Of a stretch of DNA of 64,000 bases, positions 17,017 through 25,372 are shown piece by piece. Origin of the DNA: Flavobacterium resistens (GTDB taxonomy: Bacteria; Bacteroidota; Bacteroidia; Flavobacteriales; Flavobacteriaceae); contig NZ_FXTA01000003.1 in NCBI RefSeq assembly GCF_900182645.1, forward strand, positions 186,001 to 250,000. Reading direction: 5' to 3'. Both the position numbers and the translations under genes were made by a program. Positions within the stretch are counted from its first letter, which is position 1. The number at the start of each line of letters is the position of its first letter. Below the pieces are notes generated by a model, which made no database searches, was not told where the DNA came from, and was given only the letters and a program-made list of their open reading frames with translations.

Positions 17017-17790
17017 TCAATCCACCTTCTTAAAAACAGCTAATTTCCCAGAAGGATTAGACAGAGTCAATTGATTATTTCCAATGGAATAAGTTGTAGT
17101 ACTCTGTAAAGCTTTCAAAAATTCGCCTTCTTTATTTCCTTGTGGACAAGCCATTAAAGTTGAAATCACTTTAGTGAAACGCAAAACATCTTTCTCATAA
17201 AAGATTTGTCCCGTTATCGAATTACAGCCTCCAAAACCAGAAAATCTGTTTTCTGTTGAATTAATCTCAAGTCTTGGAAATTCCTTTTGAAAATCAGTTG
17301 CAAAAACTTTGTATCCATTTAATTCTTCCAAAACCCAAATATCATGAAGTCGATAATCGGTTAAGTATTTTCCGCATCCACTTAGTTTTTTTGTTTCTAA
17401 TTCCGAATTATTTTTGATTTCAATTTTTACACTATAAGGCGAAATCGCTCCAGACATTGAATCCTGACAGTCCAATTGCTGAATCGTAATTGTCGCCGAA
17501 ACAGACTCATTACTAACTTTATACATCTTTACATTAGCATCCATAGCTTTAATCGCTTCAACGGCTGGAAAAACTAGTTTTTCTTTTCCAGGTATTAATG
17601 ACGTAAAAACAATTTCCTCATTTCCTATTTTAATTCCCCAAAACGGTTCGTTTCCAGTTCCTTTGAAGTAATATTTTAAATCTTCTTCGGTAGAACTTAC
17701 AGAAGATGTCGTGCCAGATTCTTTGTTTGCAGTTGTTTTACAGCCTATCATAAAGACTGATAACAACAATATTGAAAGTATTTTTTTCAT
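17017..17790 (-). CDS. META-domain lipoprotein
   Basis: A 257-residue protein with a lipobox at Cys17 (MIGCKTT). The N-terminal part (about 38-135) resembles the COG3650 module (FKGTGNEPFWGIKIGNEEI). The C-terminal part (about 148-255) is a META/HslJ-like domain with ENRFSGFGGCNSITGQ and TLMACPQGNKEGEFL, where two cysteines may form a disulfide. HslJ-like proteins are envelope-associated and linked to stress or drug tolerance, with no defined reaction. Monocistronic. Confidence 0.82.
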   Translation of the reverse strand: MKKILSILLLSVFMIGCKTTANKESGTTSSVSSTEEDLKYYFKGTGNEPFWGIKIGNEEIVFTSLIPGKEKLVFPAVEAIKAMDANVKMYKVSNESVSATITIQQLDCQDSMSGAISPYSVKIEIKNNSELETKKLSGCGKYLTDYRLHDIWVLEELNGYKVFATDFQKEFPRLEINSTENRFSGFGGCNSITGQIFYEKDVLRFTKVISTLMACPQGNKEGEFLKALQSTTTYSIGNNQLTLSNPSGKLAVFKKVD

Positions 17791-17930
17791 GAGATTTTAG
17801 TTTAAAAAATATTCTTTTATAAAACATTGGTAAAATTCTTATGAATTTACGACATTTTTTTGAAACGCTTATTTAGAATCCTTTCAAATTTAAAAAAACT
17901 AAATCACTCAAAAATCATTCAAAACCCGCA

Positions 17931-18047
17931 CTACGTAAAAGATTACGACAAAATACGTAGTAAAAAAAACTTCCATCTACTTAAAAAAATAAATATATTA
18001 CGTATTTTTATAAGTATAAATACTTATATTTGCGTAGTAATACTTAA
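17931..18047 (+). promoter_or_regulatory. nirB promoter with nitrate-island palindromes
   Basis: A perfect 8-2-8 palindrome ATAAGTATAAATACTTAT (18010-18027) abuts and partly overlaps a TATATTTG -7 box (18025-18032). A second, degenerate site follows (18032-18047). Upstream is a 7-bp inverted repeat CTACGTA/TACGTAG (17931-17937, 17954-17960). No -33 TTTG is present, so an activator is likely. The 17-nt string ending in this -7 box is identical in the moeA promoter. Confidence 0.65.
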
Positions 18048-18058
18048 TTAAAGAAATC

Positions 18059-20572
18059 ATGATTAAAGTAATAGTAGTTGGAAACGGCATGGTTGGTTAT
18101 AAATTTTGCGAAAAGTTTGTTGCAAAATCAGGACAAGAAAAGTATCAAATCACAGTATTTGGAGAAGAACCGAGACGCGCTTATGATCGTGTCCACTTAA
18201 GCGAATACTTTGGAGGAAAAACGGCTGATGACTTATCACTTTCCACAAGCCAATGGTATACCGAAAACAATATTATTCTAAATACATCTGAGCTAATTAC
18301 AGATATTAATCGTGATGTAAAAACAATACATACACATTTAGGGAAAACACATACGTATGACTACTTAGTTTTGGCAACCGGTTCTTCGGCTTTTGTTCCG
18401 CCAATTGAAGGTGTCGAAAAAGAAGGTGTTTTTGTGTACAGAACTATCGAAGATCTGGATGCTATTATGGCTTACGCCAAAAAAATAAAGCAAAAAGGAG
18501 CTACTGAAGCAGCCGTTTTAGGAGGTGGTTTATTAGGACTTGAAGCTGCAAAAGCCGTTAGAGATTTAGGATTGAATCCGCATGTGGTAGAATTTGCGCC
18601 ACGCTTGATGCCAAGACAATTAGATCAAGGCGCGAGCGATATGCTTCAATCAAAAATTGAAGAATTAAACATCGGAATTCACCTTAACAAAGCAACGCAA
18701 TATATTGATGGAAAGGAAAGTATAACGGGAATGATGTTTGCAAACGACGAATTGTTAAAAGTAGACATGTTGGTTATATCTGCCGGAATTAAACCTCGCG
18801 ACGAACTGGCAAGAGTTTCAGGGCTTGAAGTTGGTGTACGAGGCGGAATTGTGGTAAACAATCAGATGCGAACATCAGATCCTTCTATTTTTGCGATTGG
18901 AGAAGCAGCGCTTTACAACCACAACATTTACGGACTTGTTGCGCCAGGTTACGAAATGGCCGATGTAGCCGCTGAGCAAATCTTAAATGGCGATAAAACC
19001 ATGAGAGAAACCATCGATATGTCAACACAATTGAAATTAATTGGTGTTGAAGTTGCGAGTTTTGGTGATCCTTTTATTGAGAACAATGACGTTACTGCTA
19101 TTATTTATGAGAATAAATTAAGCGGTGTTTATAAAAGAATCAACGTTACAAAAGATTCTAAAAAATTATTAGGCGGAATTTTAGTCGGAGATTCCAGTGA
19201 TTACAATTCTCTTTTCCAGATTTATATCAATGAAATGGCGTTGCCTAAAAATCCAGAAGATTTGATTTTGGGTTCTCGCGACGGTTCTGAAGGTTCTTCT
19301 TTAGGAAGCGTAATGGATTTGCCAGATACGGCTGTAATCTGTTCTTGCGAAAATGTCACTAAAGGTGCTATTTGCTGTAAAATTTTAGACGAAAGCTGTT
19401 CTTCACTTTCAGATGTTGTCAAAGCAACAAAAGCAACTTCGGGTTGTGGAGGTTGCAAACCAATGGTATCTGATTTGGTAAAAGCAACTCAGAAATCTTT
19501 AGGAAAAGAAGTAAAAGAAGTTATTTGCGAGCATTTCAGCTACACACGTCAGGAATTATTCGATTTGGTAAAAATCAATAAATACGAGAATTTCTATGAC
19601 GTTCTGGATCATCACGGAAAAGGTGACGGATGCGAAGTTTGCAAACCAGTTGTTGCTTCTATTTTCTCTAGTATTTACAACGATACGGCGAACAAACACG
19701 TAACTACACAAGATACAAACGATAGGTTTTTAGCCAATATTCAGCGAAACGGAACTTATTCTGTTGTTCCAAGAGTCGCAGGAGGTGAAATTACTGCCGA
19801 AAAACTAATTGTAATTGGCGAAGTGGCAAAACAATTTGATTTATACACTAAAATTACTGGAGCACAAAGAGTCGATTTGTTCGGAGCGCATTTAAGTGAC
19901 CTGCCAAAAATCTGGAAAATATTAATCGAAAATGGTTTTGAAAGCGGTCACGCCTACGGAAAATCACTTCGTGCCGTAAAAAGCTGTGTTGGAAATGCTT
20001 GGTGTCGTTACGGAATGGACGACAGCGCTGGATTTGCAATAGAATTAGAAAACAGATATAAAGGAATTCGTTCTCCCCATAAACTAAAAGGCGGCGTTTC
20101 AGCCTGCATTCGCGAATGCGCCGAAGCACGCGGAAAAGATTTCGGATTAATTGCCGTTGAAGGTGGGTGGAATTTATACATCGCAGGAAATGGTGGTGCA
20201 AATCCAAAACACGCGGTTTTATTAGCTGAAAAAATAGATAAAGAAACGGTTATAAAATACATGGACAGATTTTTAATGTATTATATCCGCACTGCCGGTC
20301 CGCTAATTAGAACTTCAACTTGGTTAGAAAAACTAGACGGCGGTTTAGAGTATCTCAAACAAGTAATTATCGAAGATAGTTTAGGTATCTGCGAAACATT
20401 AGAAGCTGAAATGCAAACCTTGGTAAATACTTTCGAATGCGAATGGAAACAAGTTCTTGAAAAACCAAGATTATTGAAACGTTTCAATCATTTTGTGAAC
20501 TCAGACGAGAAAGATGACAATATTGCTTTTGTACCATTAAGAGATCAAAAAATGCCTAAAGCTTGGTCGTAA
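18059..20572 (+). CDS. nirB: Assimilatory nitrite reductase, large subunit (NAD(P)H)
   Basis: An 837-residue multidomain enzyme that reduces nitrite to ammonium with NAD(P)H. The order is: FAD/NAD-binding oxidoreductase (1-about 400, IKVIVVGNGMVGYKF, AAVLGGGLLGLEAAKA); BFD-like [2Fe-2S] domain (about 425-475, CSCENVTKG and SGCGGCKPM); a second Cys-rich segment (about 520-530, GDGCEVCKP); and the siroheme/[4Fe-4S] reductase domain with VKSCVGNAWCRYG (about 640) and SACIRECAEARGKDFG (about 680). All cofactor ligands are present. NirD is the next gene on the strand; CobA at 42 kb makes the siroheme precursor. Cytoplasmic. Confidence 0.95.
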   Translation: MIKVIVVGNGMVGYKFCEKFVAKSGQEKYQITVFGEEPRRAYDRVHLSEYFGGKTADDLSLSTSQWYTENNIILNTSELITDINRDVKTIHTHLGKTHTYDYLVLATGSSAFVPPIEGVEKEGVFVYRTIEDLDAIMAYAKKIKQKGATEAAVLGGGLLGLEAAKAVRDLGLNPHVVEFAPRLMPRQLDQGASDMLQSKIEELNIGIHLNKATQYIDGKESITGMMFANDELLKVDMLVISAGIKPRDELARVSGLEVGVRGGIVVNNQMRTSDPSIFAIGEAALYNHNIYGLVAPGYEMADVAAEQILNGDKTMRETIDMSTQLKLIGVEVASFGDPFIENNDVTAIIYENKLSGVYKRINVTKDSKKLLGGILVGDSSDYNSLFQIYINEMALPKNPEDLILGSRDGSEGSSLGSVMDLPDTAVICSCENVTKGAICCKILDESCSSLSDVVKATKATSGCGGCKPMVSDLVKATQKSLGKEVKEVICEHFSYTRQELFDLVKINKYENFYDVLDHHGKGDGCEVCKPVVASIFSSIYNDTANKHVTTQDTNDRFLANIQRNGTYSVVPRVAGGEITAEKLIVIGEVAKQFDLYTKITGAQRVDLFGAHLSDLPKIWKILIENGFESGHAYGKSLRAVKSCVGNAWCRYGMDDSAGFAIELENRYKGIRSPHKLKGGVSACIRECAEARGKDFGLIAVEGGWNLYIAGNGGANPKHAVLLAEKIDKETVIKYMDRFLMYYIRTAGPLIRTSTWLEKLDGGLEYLKQVIIEDSLGICETLEAEMQTLVNTFECEWKQVLEKPRLLKRFNHFVNSDEKDDNIAFVPLRDQKMPKAWS

Positions 20573-20590
20573 CTTAAAACATAAACTTTT

Positions 20591-20733
20591 AAACACGTAG
20601 AGACATAGATTTTAAAAACTTAATAAAGGCGTTTCACTTGCATAAATAAACATAGCTATGTGTTAGAAACTAGTTTCTTTTAATTTTCTTTTTCTCAAAC
20701 AAAAAACAAAAAAATCTATGTTTCTATGCGTTT
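20591..20733. repeat. CATAGAAACATAG palindromic repeat (copy 2)
   Basis: Arms 20591-20613 and 20711-20733 (left ACACGTAGAGACATAGATTT) pair with a few mismatches. It has the same layout as 10867-10974. It sits between nirB and nirD. Confidence 0.7.
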
Positions 20734-20782
20734 AAAAAAATAATAAGCTCCAAAAAAAAGAAAAAAAATCATTAAACGTTTG

Positions 20783-20854
20783 CTGTCCTTCTTACCCTCT
20801 TTTTTACTGCGCCATCATAACTCTCTTGATTGTAAAAAGAGGGCTAAGAAACAG
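20783..20854 (+). repeat. Imperfect hairpin in the nirD leader
   Basis: Arms CTGTCCTTCTTACCCTC and its approximate inverse (20783-20807 against 20832-20854) enclose 24 nt, ending 20 nt before the nirD ATG. It may be a processing site or another dispersed repeat. The 302-nt nirB-nirD gap holds only this and the repeat above. Confidence 0.5.
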
Positions 20855-20874
20855 GAAATCAAAACTTAATCAAA

Positions 20875-21252
20875 ATGGAAGAAATCTTAAATCAATACGA
20901 AACGGTTCACGCAAGCGATGCTACAATTTGGTTCAAAGCGGGTAAAGTTGAAGATTTCCCGACCAATCGAGGCGGATGCATCAAATACAAAAACAAACAA
21001 ATCGCCATTTTCAATTTCACTCGCCGTAACGAATGGTATGCTTGCCAGAATGCTTGTCCGCATAAAATGGAAATGGTCCTTTCAAGAGGAATGACAGGTT
21101 CAGCAGATGACATCCCAAAAATCGCCTGTCCGATGCATAAAAAGACTTTTTCTTTAGTTGACGGTTCAAATCTAAACGGTGAAGAATACAGCATTGCAAC
21201 TTATCCCGTAAAGATTGTTGAAGATGAAGTTTTTGTTGGATTTGTAGATTAG
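20875..21252 (+). CDS. nirD: Nitrite reductase small subunit (Rieske-type)
   Basis: A 125-residue Rieske [2Fe-2S]-fold protein of the NirD family. The cluster ligands are visible as CPH (in NACPHKMEMVLSRG, about 58) and CPMH (in KIACPMHKKTFSL, about 82), so unlike many NirD subunits it keeps both Cys-His pairs. It partners NirB in NADH-dependent nitrite reduction. The gap from nirB is 302 nt and filled with repeats, so the subunits may come from processed or separate transcripts. Confidence 0.9.
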   Translation: MEEILNQYETVHASDATIWFKAGKVEDFPTNRGGCIKYKNKQIAIFNFTRRNEWYACQNACPHKMEMVLSRGMTGSADDIPKIACPMHKKTFSLVDGSNLNGEEYSIATYPVKIVEDEVFVGFVD

Positions 21253-21259
21253 AAAAATT

Positions 21260-21338
21260 GTGAGATGTTAAAAGTAAAATGTTAGATAGATTTTAGTACG
21301 GAAACATATATTCTCATTTTTCACTTTTTACAACTCAC
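21260..21338. repeat. Imperfect hairpin, GTGAGATGTTAAAAGTAAAATG type
   Basis: The left arm at 21260-21281 pairs imperfectly with 21315-21338. A short heptamer repeat of ACATTTC follows (about 21337-21354). It lies between nirD and the DUF4202 gene. Confidence 0.55.
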
Positions 21339-21399
21339 ATTTCACATTTCACATATTTACTAATTCCGTATCTTTGAAATTCTATTATCAAACCAAAAA

Positions 21400-21984
21400 A
21401 TGACTACACCTTTTCAAAAAGCAAGCGAATGGATTGATGCTGAAAATGCTCAAGACCCAAACATCGAATTAGATCAAAACAAAGAATATCCAAAAGAATT
21501 ATTGTATTCCGACAGGATGTACAAAAGACTGATGGAATTTGAGCCGAATGCATCAGAAGAAATTCAGATCGCTTCAAAAGCGCAACATATATGTCGTTGG
21601 AAAGTCGCTCGTGAATCTTACCCAATGGATCGTGTTGGTTATTTGAAATGGAGAGAAGAATTGAAAAAATTCCACGCTAAAACCACAGCAGAAATTCTGG
21701 TAAAAGCAGGTTATGATCAAACTTTTATTGATCGCGTTTCTTTTTTAATTGAAAAGAAATTACTTAAAAAAGATGCTGAAACCCAATTATTGGAAGATGT
21801 TATTTGTTTAGTATTTTTAGAATATTACTTAGAACCATTCGTTCACAAACACGACGAAGAAAAACTAAAAAACATCATCAAAAAAACTTGGGATAAAATG
21901 TCAGACAAAGGACATCAGGAAGCTTTAAAAATCAATTATTCTGAAGAAAACTTAAACCTAATAAAAGCTTCTTTAGGATTGTAA
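21400..21984 (+). CDS. DUF4202-family protein
   Basis: A 194-residue protein matching DUF4202: TPFQKASEWIDAENAQDPN at the start, KAQHICRWKVARESYPMDRVGYLKWREELKKFHA (about 65-98) and VICLVFLEYYLEPFVHKHDEEKL (about 142). The His and Asp pattern suggests a helical HD-like fold. The family recurrently sits in nitrate/nitrite assimilation operons, as here between nirD and the nitrate sensor kinase (8 nt downstream). No biochemical role is established. Cytoplasmic. Confidence 0.85.
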   Translation: MTTPFQKASEWIDAENAQDPNIELDQNKEYPKELLYSDRMYKRLMEFEPNASEEIQIASKAQHICRWKVARESYPMDRVGYLKWREELKKFHAKTTAEILVKAGYDQTFIDRVSFLIEKKLLKKDAETQLLEDVICLVFLEYYLEPFVHKHDEEKLKNIIKKTWDKMSDKGHQEALKINYSEENLNLIKASLGL

Positions 21985-21991
21985 AAAAGAT

Positions 21992-23803
21992 ATGAAGAAA
22001 AGCAATCAGGAAGCTGCAGAAAAAATCACTTTCAAAAATTTACGCCGTCTGTATTTTTTTGCGCTTCTTACTATTGCCTTAACAATAATTGTCAGTCAGT
22101 TTTTAGTACAATACAATCTGAATCAGCAATTAAGCGATTCTAAAATCATTAATTTTTCGGGCAAGCAAAGAATGCTGAGTCAGAAAATTGTCAAAGAAGT
22201 TCTGATTTTACATTACGTTTCTGATTCGGCTACAGCCAAAAAAACTTCGCATTTAAAAGAGGTTTTAGAACTTTGGAAAAAGAATCAAAATGCATTGGAA
22301 AACGGAAATGACAGTTTAGCTTTTCCAAAAGAAAAATCAGAAACACTTTCTAAATTATATCTTGAAATCAATCCGATTTTCAATAAAATTGCACAAACTA
22401 CAGATTCATTTTTACTGAATTTACAACAGAAAAAATCGACATCTGAAAATCAAAAAAAGGTTCAGATTATTTTGGAAAACGAAGGAACTTTCCTTTCGAA
22501 AATGAATCAGATTGTTACGCAATACGATCTTGAAGCACACGAAAAAGTAACCGAACAACGCAAAATCGAATATTGGATTTTTGGTTTTACACTTTTGGTT
22601 CTTCTTCTGGAATTCTTCTTTATTTTCAAACCAACCAACAAGAAAATCGAAAAGTTAATTGCCCAGCTTTTATCTTCTGAAAAGAAAGCACTAAAACTGG
22701 CATACGACACAGAAATTATCAGCGAAATCAAAGAAAACTCAGTAAAAGAATTGAAATCGCTCAATTATGCAATGGAAAATACGTTGCTTTATTGCCGAAT
22801 TTCACCAGACGGTTCCATCATTCACATTGGAGAAAAATTTGCTAAACTTCTCAATTACACTAAATTTTCATCTAACAAAAAATTCTCCGAAGTACTTACC
22901 GAAGACGAAAAAGAACAAGTTAATTTTGATCGTCTGATTTTCGAAAAACAACGCAGCGGCTGGCAAGGCGAAATCAAAATTCTAAATAAAGAAGAAAAAG
23001 AAATCTGGCTCGATTTGTCGATGGTTCCGGTAATGATCAAAAAAGACGAACTGGAACTTTTAATTGTTTGTTTCAACATCACGGAACGCAAAAAAGCACA
23101 ACGCGAAGTCGAACGTTTAAATCTTGAAAACACAACCGAAAAAATCAATCAGCAAAAGATTATTTCGAGCAAAATTGTTGAAAATCAAGAAAACGAACAA
23201 AACCGAATCGCCAAAGAAATTCACGATGGAATTGGTCAAATGCTTACTGGTTTAAAGTTCAGTTTAGAAAGCATCAATCTCGATGACAGAGAAAAATCAG
23301 AGCAAAAAATTGAGTATTTAAAGAAACTTTCATTAGATATAATCAAAGGCGTCCGCACAGCAACTTTCAACCTAATGCCACCAGAATTAAGCGATCACGG
23401 AATCGTTTCTTCTTTAGCAAAACTTACACAGGAACTTTCAAAACTTACCGGAAAAGAAATTCTATTTTACAATAAAACCGATTTCGATCAGCGTTTAGAT
23501 TCCCTAATCGAAATAAACATTTATCGACTAACTCAAGAAGCCATCAACAACGCCATAAAATATGCCGAATCGTCGCATATTATTGTACAGCTTTCGCACA
23601 GTGAAACTTTATTAAGTATTATTGTCGACGATAACGGAAAAGGTTTCGACGTCAATTCAGTCGACAAAAAACGCAACAGCGAATCCGGAATGGGACTTTT
23701 ATTTATGAAAGAAAGAATCCAATACATCAACGGGCGTGTTTTCATGAATTCCATTCCAGGCGAAGGAACCAGAATTACTTTTAATATTCCGATTCTTAAA
23801 TAG
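21992..23803 (+). CDS. NarX-like sensor histidine kinase with PilJ-type nitrate domain
   Basis: A 603-residue membrane kinase. TM1 is at about 22-40 and TM2 at about 193-212. The periplasmic part between them opens with a PilJ/P-box-like motif IINFSGKQRMLSQKI (about 52-66), the nitrate-binding signature of NarX-type sensors. A PAS domain follows (about 255-365), then HisKA_3 with phosphoacceptor His411 in RIAKEIHDGIGQMLTGL and a HATPase_c domain (NNAIKYAE, DDNGKGF, GMGLLFMKERI). It probably senses nitrate or nitrite and phosphorylates the response regulator at 24191, from which it is separated by a 387-nt repeat-filled gap. Confidence 0.9.
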   Translation: MKKSNQEAAEKITFKNLRRLYFFALLTIALTIIVSQFLVQYNLNQQLSDSKIINFSGKQRMLSQKIVKEVLILHYVSDSATAKKTSHLKEVLELWKKNQNALENGNDSLAFPKEKSETLSKLYLEINPIFNKIAQTTDSFLLNLQQKKSTSENQKKVQIILENEGTFLSKMNQIVTQYDLEAHEKVTEQRKIEYWIFGFTLLVLLLEFFFIFKPTNKKIEKLIAQLLSSEKKALKLAYDTEIISEIKENSVKELKSLNYAMENTLLYCRISPDGSIIHIGEKFAKLLNYTKFSSNKKFSEVLTEDEKEQVNFDRLIFEKQRSGWQGEIKILNKEEKEIWLDLSMVPVMIKKDELELLIVCFNITERKKAQREVERLNLENTTEKINQQKIISSKIVENQENEQNRIAKEIHDGIGQMLTGLKFSLESINLDDREKSEQKIEYLKKLSLDIIKGVRTATFNLMPPELSDHGIVSSLAKLTQELSKLTGKEILFYNKTDFDQRLDSLIEINIYRLTQEAINNAIKYAESSHIIVQLSHSETLLSIIVDDNGKGFDVNSVDKKRNSESGMGLLFMKERIQYINGRVFMNSIPGEGTRITFNIPILK

Positions 23804-23805
23804 AA

Positions 23806-24115
23806 ATTCCAATATTTAAATTCCAAATTCCAAACACTTTACAGTTAGAAACATGTTAAATTTCAAACTTTGACAATGTTTGTGAAATGTAAAGTTTGTC
23901 AGGCTGAGCGAAGTCGAAACCCACGTAAGTAGTTCTACAAAGATTGTCGATTTACTTTGCGCGGGTTTCGACTTCGCTCAGCCTGACAATACTGCATGTT
24001 AAATTTAACATTTAAATATTGAAATTGATTTTTACAATTGTCATTGATATTGCACTTTTTTCTAATGATTTTTTAATATTGGAATTTGAAATTTCAAAAA
24101 ATTGGAATTTTAAAT
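23806..24115. repeat. Nested repeat block between kinase and regulator genes
   Basis: Outer ATTCCAA-rich arms (about 23808-23835 and 24075-24113) and middle arms with ATGTTAAATTT (about 23852 and 23996) surround a perfect 27-bp inverted repeat (23896-23922 with 23963-23989; core GTCAGGCTGAGCGAAGTCGA). This explains nearly all of the 387-nt gap; no gene is seen. Confidence 0.7.
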
Positions 24116-24190
24116 AAAAAAAGTACGTATATTAGCGTCTTCTTTATAGATGAATATACGTAAAAATTCAGAATCAAAATTAAGTAAACT

Positions 24191-24850
24191 ATGAGTAATA
24201 TCATTCGTGTAGTACTGGCAGATGACCATGTTTTTGTTAGAGATGGGATTAAATCTTTACTGGAAAACGAAGCAAACATTGAGGTTGTGGGCGAAGCAAT
24301 TGATGGTGCAGATGCTCTGGAAGTAGTTACAGAAACAAAACCCGATTTACTTATAGTAGATATCCGTATGCCAAACTTAACTGGTATCGAGGTAGTAGAA
24401 AAACTTAGAAGCGAGAATAACAACGTAAAAATCATCATGCTTTCGATGCACGAATCAGAAGAATATGTTTTAAAATCCATAAAAGCCGGAGCCGACGGTT
24501 ATTTATTAAAAGGTTCATCAAAAGAAGAATTCTTAAAAGCATTGCATAGTGTTTCTGCTGGCGGAAAATATTTCAGCGGTGATATTTCTTCTATTTTAAT
24601 TGGTCAATTGACAAATTCTTCTGCATCATTAGAACCTAAACAAACTTTGGGTGAAGAAATGATGATTACCAAAAGAGAAAAAGAAATCCTTACACTTTTA
24701 TTATCAGGAAAAGGAAACAAAGAAATCGCTGAAGCTTTGGATATCAGCAAGCGTACCGCCGAAGTACACCGTTTTAATTTGATGAAAAAATTGAAAGTAA
24801 AAAACTTAATGGAACTTTCTAATAAAGCGGCAGAGTATTCCTTATTGTAA
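24191..24850 (+). CDS. NarL-like response regulator
   Basis: A 219-residue NarL/FixJ-family regulator. The receiver domain (1-120) has the acidic pocket DDH (11-13), phosphoacceptor Asp57 in LLIVDIRMPNLTG, Ser/Thr in IIMLSMHES and Lys in GADGYLLKGSS. The LuxR-type helix-turn-helix (about 155-215) has LTKREKEILTLLLSGKGNKEIAE. Partner of the upstream PilJ-type kinase. A palindromic ACGTAT-containing sequence (about 24124-24135) lies upstream. It may bind one of the conserved nitrate-island palindromes. Confidence 0.9.
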   Translation: MSNIIRVVLADDHVFVRDGIKSLLENEANIEVVGEAIDGADALEVVTETKPDLLIVDIRMPNLTGIEVVEKLRSENNNVKIIMLSMHESEEYVLKSIKAGADGYLLKGSSKEEFLKALHSVSAGGKYFSGDISSILIGQLTNSSASLEPKQTLGEEMMITKREKEILTLLLSGKGNKEIAEALDISKRTAEVHRFNLMKKLKVKNLMELSNKAAEYSLL

Positions 24851-24857
24851 TCTTGCA

Positions 24858-25265
24858 ATGCGAAATCAATTAAAATATATTCTAGTAATTTTCATTTTTA
24901 GCTTAAAAATATATTCCCAAAATGATTCTGATTCAATTAGAAAAAACTGGAAATATTTCCACTTAAAAACAAATACAAAAGCTTTTGTAATTGACCATAC
25001 TCCTGCCCCAGCACTTTGTGGTACATTCGCATTCTCTTCTATTACAATAGTAAAAACAGAAAGCGGAGAAACATTTCGTGTTCTAGATTTATGTAACTCA
25101 AAAAGTTATAAAAAAAATCAGAAAATTGAAATCATGCCAAGTGATAAACCTCAGTTTAATGTAATGCTTCCTTCGATAATAATTGAGAGCAATGAAGGTC
25201 ATATTTTAGAATTCGGATATGAAAAAACTATTTTAGAGACAACGTGGGCAATTATAAAAGAATAA
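24858..25265 (+). CDS. Hypothetical secreted protein
   Basis: A 135-residue protein beginning 8 nt after the response regulator. An N-terminal hydrophobic segment (LKYILVIFIFSLKIYSQ, about 4-20) fits a signal peptide. The mature part has IDHTPAPALCGTFAFSSITIVKTESGE and two further Cys positions near LDLCNS. I do not recognise the family. The tight spacing suggests co-transcription with the regulator, but no role can be assigned. Confidence 0.7.
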   Translation: MRNQLKYILVIFIFSLKIYSQNDSDSIRKNWKYFHLKTNTKAFVIDHTPAPALCGTFAFSSITIVKTESGETFRVLDLCNSKSYKKNQKIEIMPSDKPQFNVMLPSIIIESNEGHILEFGYEKTILETTWAIIKE

Positions 25266-25273
25266 TACCTTTT

Positions 25274-25301
25274 AATAATTACGTATAAATACGTAATTAT
25301 T
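25274..25301 (+). promoter_or_regulatory. Perfect palindrome upstream of narK
   Basis: A 13-2-13 perfect palindrome centred on ACGTAT-AA-ATACGT (core 25281-25294), about 72 nt before the narK ATG. Closer to the gene, AGTACTTA (25341-25348) and TAAGTACT (25365-25372) form another inverted repeat ending at the ATG. Both match the motif found before nirB, the nitrate reductase and moeA. Confidence 0.7.
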
Positions 25302-25372
25302 TTTCAAAAACTGCGTTTTAGCAGGTTTTAACTAAGTTTTAGTACTTACTTTTACATAAAAATATAAGTACT

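Noticed and set aside
17860..18051. Open frame of 63 codons before nirB
   Set aside because: It runs through the nirB promoter and operator palindromes, has no family features and shows biased AT-rich codons expected by chance.
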